This document shows, piece after piece, positions 1 to 6,431 of a stretch of DNA of 40,094 nucleotides. Origin of the DNA: a virus; IMG/VR virus record IMGVR_UViG_3300044971_004948, positions 1 to 40,094 of that record, one strand, 5' to 3'. The stretch's first letter is position 1; every line of letters starts with the position of its first letter. A model generated the notes under the pieces. The model searched no databases and was not told the origin of the DNA. It worked only from the letters and a program-made list of their open reading frames with translations. Both the position numbers and the translations under genes were made by a program.

Positions 1-1
1 C

Positions 2-730
2 TACGGCGCCATCCAGCCCGGTGTTCTGCGGGAGCTGATCAAGGGGGGCGATCCGTCAGGCAAGTGGGCCCGTTTTCTGTTCTCTCCTCTGCCGGAGAAC
101 ACGCTGCCGCTGCCCACGGTCGTCAGCGACGAAGGGGTTGCGGCGGTGAACGCGGCGATGCAGTCGCTGGAGGTGTATGCCAGGCGGATCTACACGCTTC
201 CTGCCAAGCAGTACCAGCTCGATGCCGAGGCGATCGAAGCCTTCAGTGCCTACGAGCACAACAAACAGGTCCAGGCTCAGCAGGCCCGGCTCGATGCGCA
301 GGGGGCGCTGTACGGCAAGTCAGCGGGCAAGGTGCTGCGGGTGGCGTTGCTGCTCCACCTGCTTCAGCTGGTGGTCGCCCGTGTGGAGGAAGCGCTGGAG
401 GTGTCGTCCACCACGTTGCAGCTGGCGATCGATCTGGTCGACCAGCTCGATGCCTGGGCGCTTGGCTTCCACGAGCAGGCGGCAGCCGATGCCGATGCGG
501 GTGGGGTGTCGTCCTTGATGCGCCGCATCCACACCCTCGCCCGGAAAGCCAAGGGAGCTGTGAGCTGGGCGCAGTTGCGCCAGCAGATGAACAGTCGCGA
601 GAAGAAGGGCATCAGCGCGGCTCTGGCCGAGCAGGCCATGCAGGCCCTGGCCGAGCTGGGTGTCGGAGAGGTCACGCAGGGCCCCCGTGGTGGCCTGCTG
701 TATCGGGCCACGGCAGAGCTCGGTTCCTGA
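2..730 (+). CDS. DUF3987-type (primase/helicase-like) protein, C-terminal part
   Basis: The frame is open from the first bases, so the 5' end lies outside the window; 242 residues are visible. Near the visible start is YGAIQPGVLRELI followed by KWARFLFSPLP. This is the conserved 'GAIQP...WARFLF' block of DUF3987 proteins, which sit on cyanobacterial plasmids, prophages and satellites and are thought to act in replication. The rest is helical, then a C-terminal winged-helix-like stretch (about 150-235, with SWAQLRQQM and ISAALAEQAMQAL) that could bind DNA. ATPase motifs would lie upstream and are not visible. It supports replication functions at the left end of the element. The family call is fairly secure; the biochemical role is inferred. 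Confidence 0.75.
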   Translation, partial: YGAIQPGVLRELIKGGDPSGKWARFLFSPLPENTLPLPTVVSDEGVAAVNAAMQSLEVYARRIYTLPAKQYQLDAEAIEAFSAYEHNKQVQAQQARLDAQGALYGKSAGKVLRVALLLHLLQLVVARVEEALEVSSTTLQLAIDLVDQLDAWALGFHEQAAADADAGGVSSLMRRIHTLARKAKGAVSWAQLRQQMNSREKKGISAALAEQAMQALAELGVGEVTQGPRGGLLYRATAELGS

Positions 731-1002
731 GGGAGCGGGGACATCCATGGGGGAGCCGCTCGTTTCCCCCACATCAACCCTGTGATGAACAGGGATGAGA
801 AGGAAGGGGGGAGAGGGGGACTGGCTTTTCTCTTCTTCACCGCAGCTTCGCTTCTCGGTGGGCATCACCAGGAAAAATAGAGTTCCCCTGCGCCCCCAGT
901 CCCCCACAGGTCCACCCTCCAGATGTGGACAGGGATTCAGCGGGGGATAAGAGGCTCTCCCTCGTTTCTCCCTGCTTGATTGAACGGTCTCGAAGACCGC
1001 CT

Positions 1003-1578
1003 TCAGGTCATTCCCTCTACTCGGAAGTAACCCAAGATCATTGCCGGGCTGCGAATGGCGATCTGTACATGGGTTTTGTCCTTGAATGCTGCACCTGGGT
1101 AGACAAAGTTCCCTTCTTCAAAGACGCCATAGACGGTGTCATAGGCATCCATTCTTTCTGCCTTGCGGATTTCGTGGACCATTTCAATGACAGCGCAATC
1201 CAGTTGCCGCTTCATGAAAATGCCGTTTTGCCTCGAAGAGTTCTCGGGGAGGGGTGTGCCTGCAGCCTCTGAGATCTTTTTGGTGGCTTGGTAGGCAAGG
1301 GCAAGTTCGTTCATTACTCCGTAATCAGTCAGGTTGAGGCAATGACCCGGGTAGGCAAAGGCTCCCACAACGGACGGGGTCTTTCTTCTTGCTTTGGCCC
1401 AGTCCAACGCTCTTTCTGGGCTGTCTACCCAGAAGTAGATTCCATGTCCAAGCCAGTCGTAGTCGTTTTCACTCGGCTTTAGCGGTTCCTTGCCGAGAAG
1501 TACCGATTCAGCTACTTCTTTATCGCAGCCGTGGTACAGGACCAAGGGCCCAAGGCTGTTATGTGGCCGTCTGGGCAT
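1003..1578 (-). CDS. ADP-ribosyltransferase-like protein, putative toxin
   Basis: 191 residues from the ATG at 1578; an in-frame TTG at 1620 would add 14 residues. Near the N-terminus is LVLYHGCDKEVAESVL, followed by DYDWLGHGIYFW and a helix ending in ALDWAKAR. A 'YHG...GIYFW...A' pattern resembles the NAD-binding core of ADP-ribosyltransferase-fold proteins (PARP/KptA/DUF3990-like). Catalytic activity is inferred, not shown. The start overlaps the end of the small gene at 1559-1756 by 20 bp, as in coupled toxin-antitoxin or toxin-chaperone pairs. Base composition is less GC-rich than the neighbours, suggesting separate acquisition. The exact family name is uncertain. Confidence 0.6.
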   Translation of the reverse strand: MPRRPHNSLGPLVLYHGCDKEVAESVLLGKEPLKPSENDYDWLGHGIYFWVDSPERALDWAKARRKTPSVVGAFAYPGHCLNLTDYGVMNELALAYQATKKISEAAGTPLPENSSRQNGIFMKRQLDCAVIEMVHEIRKAERMDAYDTVYGVFEEGNFVYPGAAFKDKTHVQIAIRSPAMILGYFRVEGMT

Positions 1579-1756
1579 CCTGGCTTCGATATGGACGAGC
1601 GAGCTGACCGTCTGCGTCAATCAACCCGGCATCCATCAAGAATTGGCGAGCCCGACGCGGGTCCTGCAGCCTCTTGACGAGAGCGTCGACCTGCTTTTGG
1701 GTCAACTGCCCTGAGCTTTGGTCAGGAGTGCTTTTGCTGGGGGCGGTCAGTGCCAT
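1559..1756 (-). CDS. small protein paired with the ART-like gene, putative antitoxin
   Basis: 65 residues starting at ATG 1756. The first 20 are low-complexity and polar. Then come a helix (QKQVDALVKRLQDPRRA) and RQFLMDAGLIDADGQLARPYR, a compact helix-turn segment ending in a basic tail. Short proteins with a 'D...AR.FL..AGL.D..G.LA..YR' ending are, as I recall, found upstream of this kind of ART-like gene. The 20-bp overlap with the next gene implies translational coupling. Neutralising the downstream product is an inference from gene order and size. No DNA-binding motif is obvious. Confidence 0.6.
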   Translation of the reverse strand: MALTAPSKSTPDQSSGQLTQKQVDALVKRLQDPRRARQFLMDAGLIDADGQLARPYRSQDAQTAT

Positions 1757-1868
1757 GCGGGTTGTGGGCGATGGCGGTTCTTGAGGGTAAGCGCTTGGCG
1801 GCGCGGCTTTTGGTCGGCGCTGCGACTTTCATCATGAATGCTCAACGGCTTCCTCGCCAGGGCTGTTC

Positions 1869-2483
1869 TCAAGCGTGAGGGTTGCGCACCACCGCTTCCT
1901 GCTCGTTCAGCAGCTCCACCAGCCAGATGGGCAGTTCGGCCCGCACCGCCAGCAGGGCATCCCAGTCCTGCTGGGGCAGGGTCTTGCGGAGCTTCGGCAG
2001 GGCGGCGCCGGCCTGATCGGGGCCCAGCCAGGCCAGGGCCCGGATCGCCTGGCCGGCAGGACGATCGGCCAGCAGGAACTGCCAACGGGGTGCCTGGCGC
2101 AGAGTCACCTCCTGCTTGCCGAAGCGATAGCGCTTGCGGCTCCTGGTGCGGCTCAGAAAGGTCTGCTGCACGGGCATCTGGGTGGTGAGGCCCAGGGCGT
2201 TGGCCGCGGCCACACCGCTGCTCAGCAGCTGTTCGCCCTGCTCGTCCTGCAGGCGGGCCATCACCAGTTCAGGCGCCGGCGGACGTGTGCCGAAGCGGCT
2301 GTGCACCGGCAGGGCGTAGCGGCCGCGGGTGATCTTCACCAGCTGGCCGCGGTTCACCAGGCGGCGCAGGGCCTGATCCACCGCGTCCCGCTTGCCCAGA
2401 GCCAGGAACTCCTTGGCAGCCAGCAGGCTTCCCTCGGGCCGGCGGCTCGCTGCTTCCAGGATCTGGGCACTGAGGGCGGTCAT
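1869..2483 (-). CDS. AbiEi/DUF6088-type antitoxin-like transcriptional regulator (orphan)
   Basis: 204 residues from ATG 2483; an in-frame ATG at 2534 would add 17 residues but MTALSAQIL is the more typical start. The N-terminal 70 residues form a winged-helix (SLLAAKEFLALG, then AVDQALRRLVNRGQLVKITRGRYALP), the signature of DUF6088/AbiEi antitoxins. The rest has the family's middle and C-terminal segments (SGVAAANALGLTTQMP, RALAWLGPDQ). In AbiE systems this protein represses the operon and counters AbiEii, a nucleotidyltransferase toxin normally encoded just downstream. No AbiEii is present: 112 bp of non-coding DNA lead into the ART-pair genes. So it is an orphan, or it has taken on another partner. 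Confidence 0.75.
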   Translation of the reverse strand: MTALSAQILEAASRRPEGSLLAAKEFLALGKRDAVDQALRRLVNRGQLVKITRGRYALPVHSRFGTRPPAPELVMARLQDEQGEQLLSSGVAAANALGLTTQMPVQQTFLSRTRSRKRYRFGKQEVTLRQAPRWQFLLADRPAGQAIRALAWLGPDQAGAALPKLRKTLPQQDWDALLAVRAELPIWLVELLNEQEAVVRNPHA

Positions 2484-2653
2484 GGCGGTTCCGGTGTGTC
2501 GTCTCGTGCGCTGATGTGTCAGAAGCGTACGCAAGTTTCTGACACTCTGTCCATGGCCTTGGCGCTCCTGGTGTCCATTGCCGCAGACTCGCGCGCCTGG
2601 CTGACAGGGATCCGGAATCTTGCTAGTACAGGTGTACGCATCAGAGGCAGTGC

Positions 2654-2938
2654 ATGGGCGTCCCCCTCCCCCGGCCAGCGGCCCTTGTCGCCAGGCTCGA
2701 TATCCCCGTCGAGGACTGGCCTTACCTCGACAGCGACGTGCTGCTCAGGACCCGAAGCCGCAAGGTCTGCATGACCTGCCACTGGTTTCGGCACCACGCG
2801 GGGGTGAATTGCATCCCGGTGCTGACCTGTCAGCTGCACCAGGGCTTGATCGCCCATGGCGAGCACCTCACCAGCCGCTGCCAGGGGTGGACTGACGACA
2901 TGGTGCGCCAGAACGGCTGGGCGCCGGAGGTGGCCTGA
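2654..2938 (+). CDS. small cysteine-containing protein, hypothetical
   Basis: 94 residues, start ATG 2654 preceded by a GAGG ribosome-binding-like stretch. Seen: a conserved-looking core with VCMTCHWFRHHAGVNC, then LTCQLHQGLIAHGEHLT and RCQGWTDDM. The CxxC plus two further cysteines and several histidines suggest a small metal-binding (zinc-ribbon-like) fold. I recall similar small proteins in picocyanobacteria but no function. It lies 10 bp upstream of the DUF1651 gene on the same strand, so they are probably co-transcribed. Confidence 0.65.
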   Translation: MGVPLPRPAALVARLDIPVEDWPYLDSDVLLRTRSRKVCMTCHWFRHHAGVNCIPVLTCQLHQGLIAHGEHLTSRCQGWTDDMVRQNGWAPEVA

Positions 2939-2948
2939 GCTTTGAATC

Positions 2949-3209
2949 ATGCACGTCGGCGATCAGGCGCGCCGCGCACCGCTCTCTCCGCAGGAGGGTT
3001 GGATCAGTGATGGCCGTCAGGTGCTGCAGTTCAGGCCGCTCCGCTACGACCGTTGGAGTCAGTCTCTGGAGTTGATCGTCGGCGAGTTGTTGCCCGATCA
3101 ACCGGTTCCCCTGCTCAAGAGGCGCAAGCAGCTGAGTCGGGAGCAGGCGATCAGGCTCTGGGGCGAGAAACGGGCGCAGGGGTGGCAGCCCTGCCCCCCG
3201 CAGTGGTGA
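2949..3209 (+). CDS. DUF1651 family protein
   Basis: 86 residues. After a short N-terminus it carries GWISDGRQVLQFRPLRYDRW, a middle section ending LLPDQPVPLLKRRKQLSREQAI, and a terminal QGWQPCPPQW. The order 'GW..DG..VL.F.P.R.DRW ... LKRR..L....A..LW ... GWQ.C.PQW' is diagnostic of DUF1651, a cyanobacterial family of unknown function. It is the best taxonomic marker in this half of the window. It is convergent with the minus-strand gene ending at 3215, with only 5 bp between the stops. Confidence 0.85.
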   Translation: MHVGDQARRAPLSPQEGWISDGRQVLQFRPLRYDRWSQSLELIVGELLPDQPVPLLKRRKQLSREQAIRLWGEKRAQGWQPCPPQW

Positions 3210-3214
3210 GTGCT

Positions 3215-3571
3215 TCAGGCGTCGCTGAGTTCTTCAATCACGGTCAGGGTTTCCACCGTGGCGGACGCCAGCACGTGAATCACCCGGCTCAGCTCCGGGA
3301 AGTCCTCGTACACAAGCCCACCCCACGGGCCCGCCTCCAGATAGTCCTCGGGTAGGGGCAGCAGCGGCAGCACCAACTCCCCGTTCTCTAGGCGTTTCAC
3401 AGGCAGGGCATCGCTGAGCAGCTGCTCCAGCACCCTTGAGCGCTCAGCTTCCGCCAGTTCGGCTGTGCTGAAGAGCTTCTCGTGATTGCGGCCGTTGAAG
3501 TCGGTGAAGGCGAACCGGTGAACAACGCTGGGCATCGCTGCAGGCAGGGCGAAAGGGAGTAGAGATCTCAA
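3215..3571 (-). CDS. hypothetical protein coupled to the acidic protein gene
   Basis: 118 residues if it starts at TTG 3571, whose bases overlap the TGA of the upstream gene. Starting at ATG 3535 gives 106 residues beginning MPSVVHRFAF. The protein has an N-terminal strand-rich part (HRFAFTDFNGRNHEKLF), a helix (AELAEAERSRVLEQLL) and a short acidic, hydrophobic C-terminus. No family recognised. The stop-start overlap with 3568-4302 indicates translational coupling and a shared function. Confidence 0.6.
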   Translation of the reverse strand: MRSLLPFALPAAMPSVVHRFAFTDFNGRNHEKLFSTAELAEAERSRVLEQLLSDALPVKRLENGELVLPLLPLPEDYLEAGPWGGLVYEDFPELSRVIHVLASATVETLTVIEELSDA

Positions 3572-4302
3572 TAGTCCTCATCGTGGTGATAGAGGTCGGT
3601 CATCTCCTCGAACACACCCTCCTGATTCCAGAAGTTGTCCATGTCATCCCATTCGCGGTAGCTGGGCGCTTCTGGTTCCACCTCGTCCAGGTACTCGTCG
3701 TAGGTGGCTGATTCGTTCGGGTCATATCCAGGGTCTTCCGGTTCTTCCGGTTCTGGAGGTTCATCCGGCACTTCCCACTGATCCAGCCAGATGGCTTCGG
3801 CTTCAGCCCCGAGCTGGCGTTCCATCTCCGCTTCCTGGGCATAGAACTCATCCAGCCCCCCGCTCAGGCGCTCTTCGGCGCTGATCTCCACCTCGCCATC
3901 GCGCTGCTCGTTCAGCGCGTCCACCCACTCCCTGAAGTCCCGTTCTTGGTCCTCAGCTGTGAAGGCCGCGGCGGTCGTGGAGCTCTGCAGGCTGGCGAAC
4001 TCCCTCGCCTCGTCCTCCCGGTGCCATGCGGCGAGCTGCTCGGAGACGGCCTGCGGAGCTTCCTGCTGCCAGAGGAGCTCAATGATCCGGTTGGTGCAGA
4101 TCAGCTGCTCCTGAACGCCGGCGCTCCAGTGCTCGAGGGCTGCGTCATAGGGGCCCGAGAGCACCTGGATTTCCAGGTTGTCGCCGGCGGCGTTGATCTC
4201 GCAGATGCGGCAGTCGCCCTGCTCGCGAATGTCGTACAGGCGCCAGGTCCCACCCTCTGAGGTGGTCTGCAGGAAATAGCCCGGGGGCAGCTGCTCATCC
4301 AT
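3568..4302 (-). CDS. highly acidic hypothetical protein
   Basis: 244 residues from ATG 4302. The first ~110 residues look globular and include two cysteines (GDCRIC) and a WRLYDI strand. From about residue 110 onward the chain is very rich in Glu and Asp, with a proline-acid hinge around residues 180-200 and a terminal HHDEDY. Such charge is typical of DNA mimics, scaffold-like proteins or calcium-binding tails, but nothing specific can be assigned. It is the first gene of a two-gene unit with 3215-3571. Confidence 0.6.
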   Translation of the reverse strand: MDEQLPPGYFLQTTSEGGTWRLYDIREQGDCRICEINAAGDNLEIQVLSGPYDAALEHWSAGVQEQLICTNRIIELLWQQEAPQAVSEQLAAWHREDEAREFASLQSSTTAAAFTAEDQERDFREWVDALNEQRDGEVEISAEERLSGGLDEFYAQEAEMERQLGAEAEAIWLDQWEVPDEPPEPEEPEDPGYDPNESATYDEYLDEVEPEAPSYREWDDMDNFWNQEGVFEEMTDLYHHDEDY

Positions 4303-4384
4303 GACGCTCGGCGTCGTGTCGAAAGAGCCGATCAGGCGTTAGCCCTCCCACTGTGGCCCAGTTGGCCCATTTCAGGAACAGGGC

Positions 4385-4397
4385 TCGGCAATAGGGA
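4385..4397 (+). promoter_or_regulatory. motif copy 1 (TCGGCAATAGGGA), upstream of candidate holin-like gene
   Basis: Sequence seen: CTCGGCAATAGGGAA from 4384. It is one of five copies of the consensus YTCGGCAATAGGRR. This is the only copy outside the capsid module and the only one on the plus strand. It lies about 20 bp upstream of the gene at 4418 and points towards it, like the other copies. No consistent second box is seen upstream when the five copies are compared. Its nature (promoter element, operator or translation element) is inferred. Confidence 0.6.
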
Positions 4398-4417
4398 ATG
4401 GCCCCGCATGGCGGGTG

Positions 4418-4669
4418 ATGGCCTTTCAACGCGAACGCTTTCTGGTGCGCTGTGCCGCTGCGGTGATCGGCGCGCAGCTGGTCACGGCTGTGTTGGTGAT
4501 GGGGGTGTGTCTGGGCGGCTGGGGTGCCAACCGCAGGCTGTGTGATGGCGCCTCCAAGGGTGTGGAAGTCGCCTTCGAGACAGCCCTGGGCACCACCCTG
4601 GCGCTGCTCAGCGGCTCGGGATTGCTGGCAGCGAGCCGCCGCCAACGGCCGCATCAGAACGGGCGCTGA
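4418..4669 (+). CDS. small two-helix membrane protein, candidate holin-like
   Basis: 83 residues from ATG 4418 (GTG 4415 adds one). Two hydrophobic segments are visible: about residues 10-33 (AAAVIGAQLVTAVLVMGVCL) and about 52-70 (ETALGTTLALLSGSGLLAA). Between them is a short polar loop with a cysteine, and the C-terminal tail is basic. Size and topology fit small phage holins but also many other membrane proteins. The main reason to link it to the phage module is the shared motif at 4385-4397. Its 3' end overlaps the convergent DUF4236 gene by 62 bp. Confidence 0.5.
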   Translation: MAFQRERFLVRCAAAVIGAQLVTAVLVMGVCLGGWGANRRLCDGASKGVEVAFETALGTTLALLSGSGLLAASRRQRPHQNGR

Positions 4670-5186
4670 GCCACCGCCGCGCGGCCACCAGCTGCAGAGC
4701 GAGTTGGGTGGCCTCGATGCAGCGCTGGCCGCGGCGCTTGGCGTCGTCCTGGCTCTGGGAACGCTGCAGATAACCCTCCAGGGCTTCCGGCGTTTCGATC
4801 AGCGCCAGCAGACCTGCCTGGCGCGGACCGATGGAGCCATCGGCGAGCAGGTGGCTCACCAGCCCCAGTTCCCAGAGCTGCGCGGCGCTGGAGCCCGGCG
4901 CAAACAGCTGCTCCATCAGCACGGCGTGCACGCTCCGCCGGAAGGCATCGAGCTGGCCGGGCCGCAGGCGCCGGCTGTTGGGCAGGCCCTGGGATGGCGT
5001 GTGCTCAACACTCCAGCTCAGTCCCGTGCCAGGAAGCCCCACGGTGCTGCGCGGGCCGCCGCTGCGGCTCACCGGGATGTTGAAGGAGGCACCGCGCCCT
5101 CCCACCGAGATCGAGCTCAGGCCACCCTTGCTGAAGTTGAAGCGCAGGGGGCCCAGGCGGGCGGAGCGGCGGAAGCGGAAGCCCAT
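4608..5186 (-). CDS. DUF4236 domain-containing protein
   Basis: 192 residues. The first ~55 (MGFRFRRSARLGPLRFNFSK, then a GGRGASFNIPVSRSGG stretch and a VGLPGTGLSW stretch) are a textbook DUF4236 domain, a short strand-rich module of unknown function seen at the N-terminus of diverse bacterial and phage-linked proteins. The remainder is helical (about residues 75-175) with no recognised domain. It overlaps the convergent gene 4418-4669 at its 3' end and follows the secreted repeat protein gene by 3 bp, so 5676-4608 may be one transcript. Confidence 0.75.
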   Translation of the reverse strand: MGFRFRRSARLGPLRFNFSKGGLSSISVGGRGASFNIPVSRSGGPRSTVGLPGTGLSWSVEHTPSQGLPNSRRLRPGQLDAFRRSVHAVLMEQLFAPGSSAAQLWELGLVSHLLADGSIGPRQAGLLALIETPEALEGYLQRSQSQDDAKRRGQRCIEATQLALQLVAARRWLSARSDAAVGGGSLPAIPSR

Positions 5187-5189
5187 GGA

Positions 5190-5513
5190 TCAGTGGCTCT
5201 TCACGCAGTAGTTACCCGAGCTGTACCAACCCAGCGGGCAGGAGTTGCCGGTCTTCTGAATCGCTTCGCGGTTGTTGCTGGGGCTGCTGAGGCAGTAGCT
5301 GCCGGAGGAATAGAAGCCCAGGGGGCAGGAGCTGCCGGTCTTCTCAATGGCGCCGCGGGCGTTGCCACTGCTGTTTGGCACGCAGTAATTGCCCGAGCTG
5401 TAGTAGCCGAGCGGGCACCCTCCCACTTTCGGGAGGGGTCGCACGGGCTGTTGGGCCAGGGCTGAGCTGGCGGTGAGCAGGGCGGCGCTGGTGATCAGCA
5501 GGGCTCTAAGCAT
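5190..5513 (-). CDS. secreted small cysteine-repeat protein
   Basis: 107 residues from ATG 5513. A longer reading upstream is rejected because another gene occupies that DNA in a different frame. The N-terminus is a clear signal peptide (LRALLITSAALLTASSALAQ). The mature part carries three imperfect repeats of about 28-30 residues, each with 'CPLG[YFW]YSSG[NS]YC[VL]', so six cysteines in pairs, probably disulfide-bonded outside the cytoplasm. Function unknown. Its start codon lies inside the end of the ribbon-helix-helix gene, which may autoregulate both. Confidence 0.7.
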   Translation of the reverse strand: MLRALLITSAALLTASSALAQQPVRPLPKVGGCPLGYYSSGNYCVPNSSGNARGAIEKTGSSCPLGFYSSGSYCLSSPSNNREAIQKTGNSCPLGWYSSGNYCVKSH

Positions 5514-5676
5514 CGTCAGAAGGCCGTGCGAGTTCGTCGAGCAGACGGCTGACCAAGGCCCCCCGACTGCGCAAACCCATCTCTGCGCGCAGACCATCGA
5601 GCCAGACCAGGGTGGATTGGCGCAGGTCAAGGGTGACCCGCACATAGGGATCATCCGCTGGGTTGGCTTCGCTCAT
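5506..5676 (-). CDS. small ribbon-helix-helix-like protein
   Basis: 56 residues from ATG 5676 to TAG 5506. Seen: YVRVTLDLRQSTLVWLDGL as the ribbon strand and first helix, then GLRSRGALVSRLLDELARP as turn and second helix. This is the order of CopG/Arc-type DNA-binding proteins, which dimerise to insert a beta-ribbon into operators and often act as antitoxins or repressors. Its end overlaps the start of the secreted protein gene (ATG 5513), so the two are translationally coupled. Being an autorepressor is inferred from architecture. Confidence 0.65.
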   Translation of the reverse strand: MSEANPADDPYVRVTLDLRQSTLVWLDGLRAEMGLRSRGALVSRLLDELARPSDDA

Positions 5677-5765
5677 CAGCTCCTAGTGGGGTCCCCAACG
5701 ATCAGCCGTCATCAGGCGTGGTGCAACCCCACTGGCGGCAGACTTGCAGGGCTGCGACTAACGCG

Positions 5766-6431
5766 ATGCCCGCCAACATCCAGATGGAGAGCTGCGTTGC
5801 CAGCGAGCGCGGAGCCCTGGTCTTTTGGTCCCCGAAGACCACCCAGCGCAAGCCCAGTGCCCGGGTGCAGATCGTGGATGTCTTCGCCCTGCAGGTGGCC
5901 ACGGGCTACACCCGTGATCCCCAGGGGCGTCTGTTGCTGGAGGCCCAGCCGTCGGTGTCGGCAGGTCGCAGCTGGAGCCTGGCCAAGGCGGCTCAGCTGA
6001 TCCGCAACGATGCGCGCCCCCACCGCTGGGTTGCCCTCCAGTTCGACAAACACGCCTGGGGGCTGTTCTGGGCTGGGGGCGGCTTGCAGCACTGCCGCGA
6101 CCTGCTGGCCGGCCAGGTCAGCGCCACGGAAGCCTGCTCAGCGCTGGTACCGGTCACCCCAGAAGCCTTGCTGCGGCTGGTGCTGGATCTGGAGTCGGCT
6201 CAGGAAAGTTCTGTTCATCGCACCGGTGTCGTCCCATCCGTCAGGCCATCAGGGCAGGGCAACCCATGGCGGCTGGTGGCCTGGACGTCACTCGCCTGGC
6301 TTGCAGTGCTGGGGCTCACCGTTGCTGGGTTCCTGTCGGTGTTGGAGCGACAGGACAGGAAGCTGGAGCTGCTGCTGGAGCGCACGGCGCCGGCTGCAGC
6401 TAGACAAAGCGTGCCGTCGTCCATGCCATGA
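5766..6431 (+). CDS. hypothetical protein with a C-terminal membrane anchor
   Basis: 221 residues from ATG 5766 (GTG 5718 would extend it by 16). The first ~140 residues look soluble, with HRWVALQFDKHAWGLFWAGG in the middle. A single transmembrane segment (AWTSLAWLAVLGLTVAGFL, about residues 170-190) is followed by a short charged, possibly coiled-coil tail. The stop overlaps the next start (ATGA at 6428-6431), so it is coupled to the Mrr-type endonuclease gene. A role as sensor or membrane tether for the nuclease is a guess from this pairing. Confidence 0.6.
   Translation: MPANIQMESCVASERGALVFWSPKTTQRKPSARVQIVDVFALQVATGYTRDPQGRLLLEAQPSVSAGRSWSLAKAAQLIRNDARPHRWVALQFDKHAWGLFWAGGGLQHCRDLLAGQVSATEACSALVPVTPEALLRLVLDLESAQESSVHRTGVVPSVRPSGQGNPWRLVAWTSLAWLAVLGLTVAGFLSVLERQDRKLELLLERTAPAAARQSVPSSMP

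Noticed and set aside
1875-2774. Long plus-strand open frame of about 300 codons
   Set aside because: It is antisense to the AbiEi-like gene and in a GC-rich region where stop codons are rare; its translation is low-complexity with no recognisable domain.
2654-2938. Naming the small cysteine protein as an oxidase
   Set aside because: At 94 residues it is far too short for a catalytic oxidase and shows only a cysteine/histidine pattern; no enzymatic name is justified.
4524-5465. Long plus-strand open frame of about 310 codons
   Set aside because: Antisense to the DUF4236 and secreted repeat-protein genes, both of which have clear family features; translation is Ala/Arg/Gly-rich.
5514-5654. 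N-terminal extension of the secreted repeat protein
   Set aside because: The extension lies over the ribbon-helix-helix gene in a different frame and would bury the obvious signal peptide; ATG 5513 is the sensible start.
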